Made by a program: the position numbers and the translations under genes. The notes beneath the pieces are model-generated. The model saw only the letters and a program-made list of their open reading frames with translations, did not search any database and was not told the DNA's origin. From Siniperca chuatsi (taxonomy: Eukaryota > Chordata > Actinopteri > Centrarchiformes > Sinipercidae), in the NCBI RefSeq assembly GCF_020085105.1, contig NC_058045.1, positions 15,535,833-15,599,832 of the forward strand: a stretch of 64,000 nucleotides of DNA, written 5' to 3'. This document shows, one piece after another, positions 49,852 to 61,700 of this stretch (its first letter is position 1; each line of letters starts with the position of its first letter).

Positions 49852-50303
49852 TGTTGCCAGATTGGGCGGTTTAGCGTTTTAAATGCAATGACTGACATGT
49901 GATTACTGCCAAAAAACTTCAATTCATTGTTTATTACAACTAAGTTGAAACTTTTCCTATTCCAATTATTATTCTGTCATAGCTATATGGCAAAAGACTT
50001 GTAAAAACTTGCATCTGTTCATATGAGAAACTTTTAACGTTAAATGTAACATCCAAAAGACGTTTGTTATTTATGACTTCTATTATAAATGATCATTTGT
50101 TTCATTATTGTAACCGTGGTTTTGAGTTTGTCTAATGATACTGATAAAACAGAAGACCGGAGACGATAGGACCGCTTATTATTATTCTTGCTCGTATTTT
50201 AACTTATATTTTTTCTTAAATTAACATTAGAAATTGGGTTAAATTTAAGACGATTGGACGGGCTCTGATTGGGCTACTTTTTTGTCTGTCCAATCTGGCA
50301 ACA
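49852..50303. repeat. Segment bounded by a 14-base inverted repeat
   Basis: TGTTGCCAGATTGG at 49852-49865 is repeated as its exact reverse complement at 50290-50303. The 452-base segment fills much of the space between FBXL13 and ARMC10. It may be a MITE, or a pair of GTTGCC half X-box and ATTGG (CCAAT) composites. No target duplication is evident. Confidence 0.6.
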
Positions 50304-50572
50304 ATGGCTGTCCGGAACAACGGAGCAGAACGTCACTGTTGACAACTGTGGCTTGTCAGCAAACTTCACCAGGTTTCAGAACAATGAATCTGTCAAAGAT
50401 GAGTTTCGATGGGCTTTTTAGTGGTTTCGATGGGTTGTCGTCAGTGCTAGCTAACTAAGGAGCCGGGTTAGTTAACTGGTGAATCAACAGATTTGACAAA
50501 ACGTTTCGAAGCATCTGTAGCATCGCGTTAGCTAGCTAGCTAGCTGAGCTTAGCTAAAGACATAGCAGCAGC

Positions 50573-52660
50573 ATGGGTGATGGCAGTGTTACTCCCAGGC
50601 TCGGCAACATGAAAGCGTTACTTGGAATAGTTGCCGGAGCTGGGGCCTCCTACGGGATATACAAACTTATCAGCGGGGGAAGCTTCAAGAGAAACAAGAA
50701 AAGTGCCACAAACGAAAGTCCCGGTGTCAGGAGCAGTCAGCCCAGCGAAGTTACCCTACAGCCGGGGAGCCTGCTGGCCAAAGTGTCTGGACTGGATGTT
50801 GTCTGCCCCCGACCTGATGTTGCATCAGGTAAGAACCATAGATCTCATAAAGCTACTAATACTCACAGTAACTACAGCTAAACCTGTGCGATTGTTCCAG
50901 CTAAGTGAATACCTCAAGATAATTCCTCAAAGTGTCCTGTGTCTAAACACTTTTCCAAAACACCCATAGTAATTCCCTAAATATGGTCACATCTTTTATA
51001 TCAAGAGTTTAATAAAACATCATTGAGAGTCTCCTCCAGTGCACACACATACTAAATATCATTAAATGTTTGTTAAATGGCTTATTTTGATCCATAGGGG
51101 ACATCACCCACCAGTCCCCTGGCAACCTGGAGCCACAGCACTTGAAAATGCTGCTGTCATGTCTGCAGACCAGCAATAATCCATCCGACAGATGTCGGAT
51201 CCTGCTTACATTAGGAAATGCTGCTGCCTTCACTGTGAATCAGGTACAGTAAAAGTATACTTTCTCTAAAACCTACAAGTGAGGTTAGTACTGGTTGCTT
51301 TATTGTAACATTGTAAGTTATCTAATTAAAAATGTGTAGCTGTTGTATTTTGTCAGTGATCTCACTCAAGGTTCTGTATATACCTTTTGGCGTTATATAT
51401 CTCTTTTCAGCCATGTAATATAATTTGCCTTTTTTCACTAATCCTCCAGAATCTAATACGGAAATTTGAAGGGATTCATATCATAGCTGGTTTCCTCTCT
51501 GATCCTGCGGCAGAGGTCAGAGTGCAGACTCTGAATGCTTTAAATAATCTGTGTATGAACATCCAAAACCTGGAACAAATAAAGGTATGTTGCTGTAAAC
51601 TGTACAGCAAATAGCATGCAATCTGTTACCGAGTATGAGATCTTTTTGGTTATATATCATGTTTCCTATTTTTTTTGTGGAAGAAACCAAAATCACCTTG
51701 TCTTATAGGTTTATGTGCCACAAGTGCTGGAGCTGATTGAGATGTCGCCAGTGAATTCTGACCTTCAGCTTGGAGCTCTAAGGCTGCTGACAAACCTTTC
51801 AGTCACAGATAAACATCAACACTTGCTGAAGGAATCAATTACACTTTTACTCTCTCTACTTGTCGTGAGCAATGAAGCATTACAGGTTGGTATCTTTTCA
51901 TATGGCACCTAGTTGATCTTCTTCACATTTTTCCAAAATCAGTTGTCTAAAGCTATAAAAGTTCTTTTTAAACAATTCTCATATTATGATAATACTGTAT
52001 TGATACCATTTTGGAACATTTGAAAAGTTGTAGCTCTTGTTGAAAAACAGATAAGGCCGGTGAGCTGTGAATGCTGTATGAATGAATTAAGCACTTCTAA
52101 TATTTGTGTTTCAGGTTCAGACTTTAAAAGTCCTTGTGAATTTGTCATCAAATCCGGATTTGATAGATGACATTGTTCAAGCTCAGGTAAGAATAACGGG
52201 ATAAAAATGCAGTCTTTATCTGACCCTCTTCATGTAAGTCAACCGGTGCAGTTTGTATGTTTTTATATAATACACAGCAAGTTAGCATGGCTCTGTGGTA
52301 AGAGGTCATCAAAACTAATTTTTTTTATTCAAACTGTTGTGACAACGGTCCAAGTTTCATTGTGAATCCTCATTTCGATTTTGTTTTTTCCCCTTTTTTT
52401 GCCTTTAGGCACCAGCTTCAGTTGTGGTGCTGTTTGACGCACGAACAACCCCTGCAGTGCTTCTGCGACTGCTGACGTTTGCAGGGAACTTAAAGGCCTG
52501 GAGGCCCTCTGCCCAGGTGGCTGATGAACTGAGGCGAAAGCAGGATTGCCTCTTCCGGGTCATGTTAGATGAGTCTTCCCAGCTCCACAGCAGACTGGTC
52601 CAGCTGCTTTCACACCCCGATGGGGAGATTCAGGCCCAGGTGGCTCGTATCTTGACATAG
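50573..52660 (+). CDS. armc10: ARMC10, armadillo repeat protein of the mitochondrial outer membrane
   Basis: Six exons: 50573-50828, 51098-51243, 51450-51584, 51709-51885, 52115-52186, 52409-52660. All are GT-AG and in phase, giving 345 residues (human 343). An N-terminal membrane anchor lies at about 13-33 (MKALLGIVAGAGASYGIYKL), followed by a short basic stretch and a Ser-rich linker. Armadillo repeats run from about residue 100: ILLTLGNAAAFTVNQ, VQTLNALNNL, LGALRLLTNLSVTD and VLVNLSSNPDL. Human has LITLGNNAAFSVNQ and ALNNLSVN at the same places. ARMC10 sits in the mitochondrial outer membrane and is linked to Miro/TRAK mitochondrial transport and AMPK-driven fission. It is divergent from FBXL13, with 1.1 kb between the two start codons, as in the human pair. 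Start chosen because it opens the membrane anchor; a second ATG lies 12 codons in. Confidence 0.93.
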
Positions 52661-55600
52661 ACGTCCCTCTCTGCACTCTTGATCCATGCACAGCTTTCGC
52701 TTCCACACACTTTGCCAAAGCCATCAACCTATCGCCCTTCCCGTTCTATTATAAATCTGTTAACCTTTATAAAAGCTGCGTAGCCTCCTGTGGATACTCA
52801 GCTTACACTCAAATACTCTCTATACCTACAGTGTTCCCTAGATCAATATTATTACCACACATAACTAAATTATCTATTCCACCTCACCAGCCACTCTTCC
52901 CTGATTTCTGGTTTCTTACACTACAATTAATTGAGCAATGAGTGAGCAGGAAGCAACTATTCATTCAGCGTATAAACAGGCCACCCCTCCCTGTTTTTTT
53001 TGTTTTTTGTTTTTTTTCCTGCCAGCAAGAGCTTTCTTCTCATTGCCAGAGACTATTTTCCTTCAAAGATCCACAGTGCCCTTCCTTCTGAGAACTTCAC
53101 CTACTTTCTCTGAAGACATGTTCCAGGTGAAACTTTTGAACCCAAACCCACTGCCAAACATTTTCTAGAGAATGTGCTAGAACGACCTGTGCAGCATGAC
53201 CCAACTTACTACCCGTCTGTGGTTCAGAGAGACACTTAGCTGAAGAGGTTTCTTGCCGCATGCCTTGGAGACACAAATGAATGGATGTGCTGTAGCACCA
53301 GTCCTCGCTAATTTATCAACATGTTGGATTTAAAGATCATGGTCTTTGTCCAATGAAAGCAAGATCTTTTATCTATGTATTTAATTTGAGAATTAGTGAA
53401 TCACGACTTCGGAAGAGCCAAAGTGAGGTTAACCTACTCACGTTGGCCTCACGTTCTGTGACAGTGTGAGTTCAGTGTATTGGGAAGACTTTAGAGTGGA
53501 AACACTGCCTCCCCCGCTTTAAGAGTTAGCTGAGACACCTGGTGAGGATGCAACCTGGGTAAAGGTACCTGAGAGAAAACCCCAGGGTTGATCCAGGATG
53601 TACAGCTTGAAAATAAATGGAGGAGGGGTTGACCTCTGACAAAGCAGCCTGTAACAGTGATATTAGCTGTGATTGTTGTATTTGAACATTTTTCTGCATA
53701 AAATGGTTATCGAATTACAACAGTAAATGTTAAATTCAAGCCTTGTTATGTTATGCACTTACTGTAATAAGACAGGCTGTAAGTGACAGATCCACATGTC
53801 TAGCTGGAGGACTGGAGCTGTGGACCCATCTGCTGACTTATTAATATTTACAGAGAGGAGGATGGGTGTAGGTGCCGACCTCTAATTTGCATGAAAAATG
53901 TGACGATTATCCTGGAATATGATTTTTAATGCAAGGATTTTATGGCATGAGCCAATCCAGGTGTAAAGAAATGCTGCACTTTTTTATGTTTGGACACTGA
54001 CTTTATTGAACCCAAATCCTAAATATCTCTCAGGCAATATGGTTTACCAGAACAGATACAGCAGGAGGCTGATTTCCTTGTGACCTAGATTATCATATTT
54101 ATTGAATGAAGTTTGTCAGCATTTTGCCTATAAAATGACAAATATTGTTTGTTATGTCTATATGAATGGTTCAGTAAATACCCTATATGACATATTATGG
54201 ACGTCCATGTCTTTATTTCTCCTGTTTACTCAAATATATTAAACTAGATACATTTGACTGAATTTGTGACAAGTTCTGCTGTTGTAAGATGGTAGGCTGT
54301 GCGGTTGGAACTGCTTTTTGGCTTTGTCAGTTCAAAGTCTGCATATACCATCTTAAAGACAACAAGAATCGGAGGATTCCTGTCCAGGTATGACGTAGAG
54401 AAGAAACCGCACAACTCTCAAGCAATTTTATATTCACCTCATTCACAATGATGCTGCTGCTAGAGTCATAACAAAGTTGAAGAACACTAAACACATTTAT
54501 TTCACTAAAAGGTTTCAATTACTGCTGCTTTTCAATACATTTCTCAATGGCCTAGGACTAAAATACATCTCCAATTGTCTTTTATTGTGAATTTCCTCAG
54601 CCTCTCAGGTCATCTGGTTGGGGTCTTCTAACTGTCCAGAGTCCAAACGAAATATGTAGAAGAAACATTTAGTTCAAAGAGGCTATGAACTAAGCACCAC
54701 AGCGTTGGAACAAATGTCCAGAAGATATGAGACAACCCCAACTTATCCAGGTCAAAAACCTTTATGTTCTCCACCGCCTTTGACAGATCCTCAAAGGGTT
54801 ACTCCAGAGATTTAGTGCTGCTCATTCATAAAGCTGTAGGATTCAACAAAGAGATTCAAAAAGAATCGAAGCAGCAAAAGCTGAGATATCCTGACCTTTA
54901 GTCCCTAGTGTGGGTCGATCTCCAAAAACACTGGGTCCTATTTTCCCACAACTCTGTGTAGTTCTATTAGGCTTTCCCTGACTGGTAAAAGCCAACTTCT
55001 TTCAAACTCTGCACCTTAAGTTTGTAACGCAGGCTTCCTGTAAAATAAATCAAGGCCTCAAGCCAAATTTAATATAACCCTGATGACATAATCAAGAGTT
55101 ATTTTCTCAGACTTTAGAAAGCTCCCTCCAGAGCCAAAAGACATTATACAACAGTTTTCACAGGCTGAGAGTGCCCCTTTAAGCACTTATCATCCATCTT
55201 GCACTTTCATCATTTCTAACTTCTCTGGTTTTTTTTCTCTGCTAAACTTCTTTCTAACGTTTGAATTTACATTTTAATGATTTATGCTGAATTTCCTTAA
55301 TTTTGCAAAGCACTTTGAATTGCCGTTATGTATTAAATGTGCTCAAATACAAATAAAGTCCCTTGGACAAATGGTGATTTTTTTTGTGATGTGGGCGCAG
55401 ATGATGAATTTTGACAACCCTTTCAAATGAGGCTGATTTAGCACTGATGATGATGCGTTCAGGTCTTTGTCTCCTCCTCCCTCCCTCGCCCCCTCCCTCG
55501 CCCCCTCGCCTACATACAGCCTCCTCCCCCCTCTGAACAGACGAGTTGACCATCGGTGGCTCATCCTGTGCTCCCTCAGAGCCACACACCGCGGATCTGT

Positions 55601-55736
55601 GAGTGCAGGCAGCCAGGCGACCACAACCCAGCGCACCGATTAGGGGGCGCAAAACATTTCGGTTTAGCCGCATCAGCTATGAACAGCCACAACGTCAAGT
55701 AGACGTAGAAGCTCTCACACCATAAACGCATCGAGG
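52661..55736. other. ARMC10 3' UTR and spacer to DENND5B
   Basis: No further gene is visible. AATAAA occurs near 53612 and the 3' UTR probably ends there or later. The last 300 bases before DENND5B become GC-rich, with a CCCTCCCTCGCC-type tract at about 55473-55515, likely part of its promoter. Confidence 0.45.
55470..55736 (+). promoter_or_regulatory. DENND5B promoter and 5' UTR region
   Basis: A C/T-rich tract contains CCCTCCCTCGCCCC repeated in tandem at about 55479-55508, suited to Sp/KLF factors. GC-rich sequence then runs to the ATG at 55737. No TATA box is seen. Confidence 0.45.
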
Positions 55737-58700
55737 ATGAACGGGTCTGCAGCGGCCACAGGATCGGCTTCTTGCCGTTTCGCCCACTATTTTGTTGTGT
55801 GTGGAGTGGACACGGAGACGGGCCTAGAGCCGGACGACGGAGCAGGTAGTTGGTCGATAAACATGATCGAAACAAAGCCGCACTACACTACCCGAGCATA
55901 TGTTTCATGCCATGCTGTATGTAAAACATTTGCCATTTCATGTCGGCCTATTTGTGTGTGTGTCGGGGTGACAGCCATTTAAATAGAGTTTGATTGGACG
56001 CCACATTCCTCTTCCTTTCAAAGCGTTGTTGACAACATACAACCTGCGAGTAGCCTGTGTAGAATAGCTTATGTTATGGCCAATACAATTTTATTTTTAA
56101 CAAATTTCATTAGAATTTGCTAATACGTTTTTTTTTTTTGGCAGAATTTGTGTGGTGGTTTTCTGAACCTATACGGTATATTTTTTGAGTTTGAAACAGA
56201 AAAATCCAAGAGAATGATCATTTTCCTATGAACTTGAAGCAATTTGATTGAATTTAAAAAGACCACTATACTGTGTCACCCTATAGTCTTGTCCTTTAGT
56301 ATAATCTCTGCTTGGGGAAAACGCATTACAGTTCTGTAAATTGTGTTTTGATCATATTTTCAAGACTATACTGTAAGTCAATTGAGAATATAGCTTTGTT
56401 GGTTTTTGCAAGTCATCCACTGCTACACCTGAATAAGGAACATAGCAGAGAAAGGCTTGAATAGAGGGAGGACAACAGCATCCTTTCCTGCCCAGTAAAG
56501 CTGGAACACAGCTGGAGCAGTGGTTCATGGTTAACACAGTGTGAGAAAGAGCTCCCAGATTACACTGTTGTGTAAATGTAAAAGCAGTGTTAATCTATGT
56601 CATGTGGCTGGTTCGTCTGTTCGGCTCTCTCGTCCTCTTCCTGCTCTCAAACAGAGATGGACCCTTTGTCACCTCTGTCCTTTTCTCACCAAAAGCCAAA
56701 GGTGTGGAAGGAAGCTAAAGGAAATGGATGCTGTAATGTTGGTGGATGCGGGGGTTGCCACGGTGATGACAGCTGCAGTGGGTGATGGTTTATTTGTGTT
56801 GGATAGAAATCGAGATATCAGGTGGTGCTGCGTTCCTCCACACTGAGCTGTTGACATTCAGCTGAGGACAGATTCACCCAGGAGCTCTTTGTGACGTCTC
56901 CGTGCCTCCCACTCTTTGAGAGGGAAAAGAACCGTGCAGGTGTGCTGAGTGCCAGCATCTTGAACGTCACTTCCAGGTTTGCAAACAGTAGTCACACCGT
57001 GTATTCTTTGGAAATGTTGCTCATGTAGAGCAGCTTTTCTCTTTCAGCCAAATGTCTTTTGAGTAATAGCACAAAGTCAGACAAGAAAAATGCATATGTA
57101 GGATGAGCTCTGTATCATGTTGGTACACATAGCTCTGCTGCAGATTATTTACTGCTCTAACTAACCATCTGGGACTTTGATGGCTCTCTCCCTGCGGCGA
57201 GTGACAGCGCTGCTGGCTAGTGTATCTGGGCGCCAGCAATCTGCTTATGTAACAGCAGGTCATCTCAGACCCACTGCAGCAGGGGGCTCTGCTCCTTTCA
57301 AGGGATTTCTGTCCCTTTTACATACACATATTCTGTAAGCTGTAGTCAAGCAAGAGATGTTAATTCTTTCATGTACACCAGCCTTATAAGTGTTTGGATG
57401 TGTGAGGTCATACAGTGTCTCTTATTGTGTGTAATTAGTGAATGCTTACCAAGAAACAATCTGCTCTTGTTGGCTTCTCAATAGATGCCACTGTGTTTTC
57501 TGCAGCCTAATCAAATTTCACATGACGTTGCCTGTTGGCGTGCTGAATGGCAGAGGCTTCAGGGCCGGTTCGGGCCTGATGAGTGTCACAGGGGGATGAC
57601 ATCAGTGTAGGGCAAGAACTCCCTGACCGAAACATCTGAGAACTTCTTTATAATGTCGAACATTATAAAGAAGTGAACTGAACTGCAAAGAGATGTATAT
57701 GTTTTGCACTTGTCCTATTAACAAATGTGCTGCTTGTACGCAGAAATGTTGAGTTATTTTATTTTTAGGCACTCAACACTTACTTTTATCATTTTTATTT
57801 TAAGCATATGAGCCCAGAACCAACGTCTGTGTCTAAGGCTGAGATGAAAAGCTAAATTTGTCTATTTTCTTTTTTTTGTCATATGATTCACCTTCAGTGG
57901 ACAGACAAATCTGCAATGCAAAGACGCAGTGATTTAAACAGTTTGAGCCAAAAAGGAATAACTCCTCATCAGTCACTGCCAGCTGACATTTGCTGTAATT
58001 TTAATCTCTTTCCACTTTTTATATCTGTTCTCGTCTATTCACGTAACGATGTGATAAATGGGACGGTGGGGGTAATTCAGTTGGTGAATATGACAGATGT
58101 CTACCTTCATGGCTGTCCCTGATTCAGTGTGCCTGTTTTAGGGATGGGGGAGCATTCGGGGCCATACATTTTTGTGATGAATGTCTAAACTATGGCATGA
58201 ATATGAAACACTTTGTTGTTTTTGTCCTCCAAAAATATTGACAGTATTGATATTTCAGTGACAGAGACTTTCATGTACTGAGGATTAGAGCTGAAAGTCG
58301 ATTAGTCGATAGACTAACTAGAAAATTAATCAGCATCTATTTTTGTTAATCAAGTAATCGTTAAATTATTATTTTTTTTTTTTTTTTTGCAGAAATGCCA
58401 AACCTTAACTAGTTCCTGCATTTCAACTGTGAGGATTTGCTGGTTTTCTTTGTTTTATGTGATAGTAACCTGAATATATTTGGGTTGTTAAACTCCTGGT
58501 CGGACAAAACAAGCACTTTGAAGACGTCACCTTGGATTTTAGGAGATTATGATGGACAGTTGTCACTATTTTCTGACGTGTTTCGGACCAAACGATTAAT
58601 CGATGAAAATCAAGAAAATAATAGGCAGATTAAATGATTATGAAAATTCTCATTAGTTGCAGCCCTTTTGATGACGTAAAGTATTCAGCAAATCATAGCT

Positions 58701-61700
58701 CGTAGACGGTTTCTACTGTGTGTATGTTAATGTGGTAAGAGGAGGAAACATGCTAATTACAGCCCAACTGAAACAGGCATTTAAGCTTTCATTCAAACAC
58801 GAACAACAAACCTCCCTCTCACTCTGTTCTGTTAACACAGAAAGACTGCGGCTGAATGTGAACTCTTTGGTGGGAACTCATGTCAGGAGGAGTGTGGCTT
58901 TCAACTGGGTCAGCTGATGACTCTCTGGGTGACGTAACCACTGACGAGCTTTGTCTTGATGGCTATCTTTGAGGCCACAGTGGAAATTGCTACCATGGCA
59001 ACTAGGTGTCCGTCTGTGAGGCTTGATTCTGCCTCTCAGCGCCTACACCAATTTGTATCTGTAGCAAAGAACATTGACTTCCCCCTTATAGACACTGTGA
59101 TCCATTAGCTTCTGTCTCCCACCTACCAGTCTGACTCAGTTAAACTTGTGATGCTCCTTTCTCACTCTACCTGTGGCGCAGTTTTCCTCTCTCGGGATGC
59201 TGTACGTCATCTCATAGGCAGGTGAGGTGGCTGTTCCTAAATGCTGAATGATTGCGTCAAAGCTGGCAACTGAGAGAAGATGGTTAGTTTGCCATTTGCC
59301 GTTGTTTTTGTTCTTGTAACGCAGTGATGTCAGTTAAAAAAAGAGTACTATTCAAGGGCATCCCCTCAGATGTGTGGATGAATAATGTAAAGTACCTCAA
59401 TCACTACTGTCAATCAGTTACACACACTGAATCATACACACACACACACACACACAGTTTATTTGTATCTGTTTTTCACTTATGCTCACACATACAGCAG
59501 TCTGTGTGTAACCGGAGCTCGAAGCTGACACAAGGTGCAGAGGCTGAAGAGGGGAGAAACTTGAGCCAGACAGGGAAATGCATCAAATCTGAGCATTGTG
59601 AATGTAGGACTATATAATAAAGTTTTCTTGCATGCTCTGCAAATTCAATCCTTTCATATACACACAGTTGTTATATTGAATCCTTTATCCGGAGCCTGAG
59701 CGCTCTTGATGTATGAAAAGGCAGCATATTTTCATCCTGTGCACTCCCTACAAGCATAAAGAGTTTCCTACTGCAGAGGGTCAGGGATGAGGGGTGTTGT
59801 ACCGCTTTTCCAGTATATCTCTATGGTAATGAGTTGAGTTACATAACCCTTGGAATGGTTTTTCCCTCTTTGCTGCAGAATGGTCCTAGCTGTCGACAAC
59901 AACTGTCTGAGCTTTTTCATACATCAAAGCTGCTGTCATTTTGTGACGTCCTCTGTTCTGTCCTTTTCATCTTTATAATGAATTCTTTCTCAGCAGTGAT
60001 GGAGGTCAAAGATCACTGTACTGCTATGACAATGCCATAATTATCTTTTTCTGTGCATCTGTCTGTCTTTCAGGCGAGGGCTTTGAGCAGAGCCCCATTC
60101 GCCGGTCCTTTAAGTCAAAGGTTCTGGTGCACTACCCTGAAAGCACAGACAGGAACCCCTTCAATAAAGATGCTGTCAACATGGTGAGCTCTTGGATCGC
60201 ACATAAATGCTCCCCCTCAGTGTTGTTCATTTTCTCTCACAAAAATAGAAATGATAAGGAAGGATGAGATGTGCCTTGTTAGTTGGGCAAATGTTCCATC
60301 CAGTGTATGTGAATATTGTGACAAATGACAAAAGAGGAACATGATAACAAAATCAACTGGGGGGAAAAAAGTGTAGTAGGAGCCATTTATCTTCGCTTGT
60401 TTGCTGCCTCTCATAGAAAACAATCTTCTTTCTTTTTTTTTTGTATAAATACACAGAACATATTTATTATCTGTTAGAAAAGCAGGTCAGGATGATGAAA
60501 CCATAAGACTCAAAAGAATTGTTAGCAGTCAGATGGAATTAAATTTAATGTCATACTTGCCTTTTTCACATCAAAATTTGTTTTGAACAGCCTCCCAGTA
60601 GACACCACAGTATTATGTGTTATTTATTTATGGTATCATTTATTATGGTATGTATTTTTTTAATGTAATTGTATTGTGGTTTCAGACCCTGAAACAGCTA
60701 CATTTGCAGGCAGCACAAATACAACAAAACATAGAACAAATACTGGTCGTGGGGTACTCAAACATATACAGTACATACATTCTCATAAGTTATTCCATAT
60801 TTAACAATTAAGTTACTTGTTCCGCAACTTGTTTTGTATAATTGATACACTTTCTCAATTTCTGTCAAAAATATTTCCTTTAATCTAAACCCTCTTTGAT
60901 GTTTTCTCCTCCCTTTCTTTCTCAACACTTCTCCTCAGCTCTGTATGCCGAGGGGTCTTTCCTTCCGCACGCAGGCAGACAGGCTGGATACTCAGTTTCA
61001 CTCATTCACGATGTCTTTTGACGACGGTGCACGTTCCTACGGCTTTGTTCACACCTTCTATGAGGAGGTGACCAGTGCTCAGATCATCACTGCCATGCAG
61101 ACTCTCTACCAGATGCACCATGTGGAGCACCATTCGGCTTCATCTGCCTCTTCGCCCTCACCCTCGTCCTCGTCTTCATCTGCCTCCTCGCCTTCCACCT
61201 CCAGCATGGACTCGCTTGTGAGCAGCTTGGATGAGTCAGACGCTGAGTCTCTGGCCGGGGTGTCCGCCTGCCTCGGCTGCGCAGGCTCCTTCGATCCAGC
61301 ACGGGACACTCTGTATGTGTCCAAAGCCCTCTGCCTCCTCACGCCGCTCCCCTTCCTTCAAGCTGCTCGACAGTTTCTGTCTCAGCTGCACCAGGGTGTG
61401 GTGTCACAGACAGCCCCACCCCTCCCTTTAGAGAGCTACATCCATAATATCTTGTACGAAGTGCCCCTGCCTCCTCCTGGGAGGTCGCTGAGGTTCCACG
61501 GGGTGCAGGGACCCATCGTGTGCCAGCGGCCTGGCCCGGGTGAGCTTCCGCTGGGGGAGTATCCTCTTGGAGAGGCATTCTCCCTGCTGGGTGTCGACAA
61601 TATGATGCAACTACTTACCTGTGCACTTCTGGAGACACAAGTCCTGCTTTGCTCTCACAGTAAGCACACACATTCAGTTATTAGCATGCTTGAGATGACA

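Larger units (their letters stand above)
55846..60073 (+). other. DENND5B intron 1
   Basis: A long first intron holding a perfect short palindrome (57642-57674), an inverted-repeat element (58287-58666) and a CA microsatellite (about 59435-59456). No alternative exon with DENND5 similarity was recognised. Confidence 0.55.

Noticed and set aside
57642-57674. microRNA precursor
   Set aside because: Stem of 15 bases with a 3-base loop is too short for Dicer processing.
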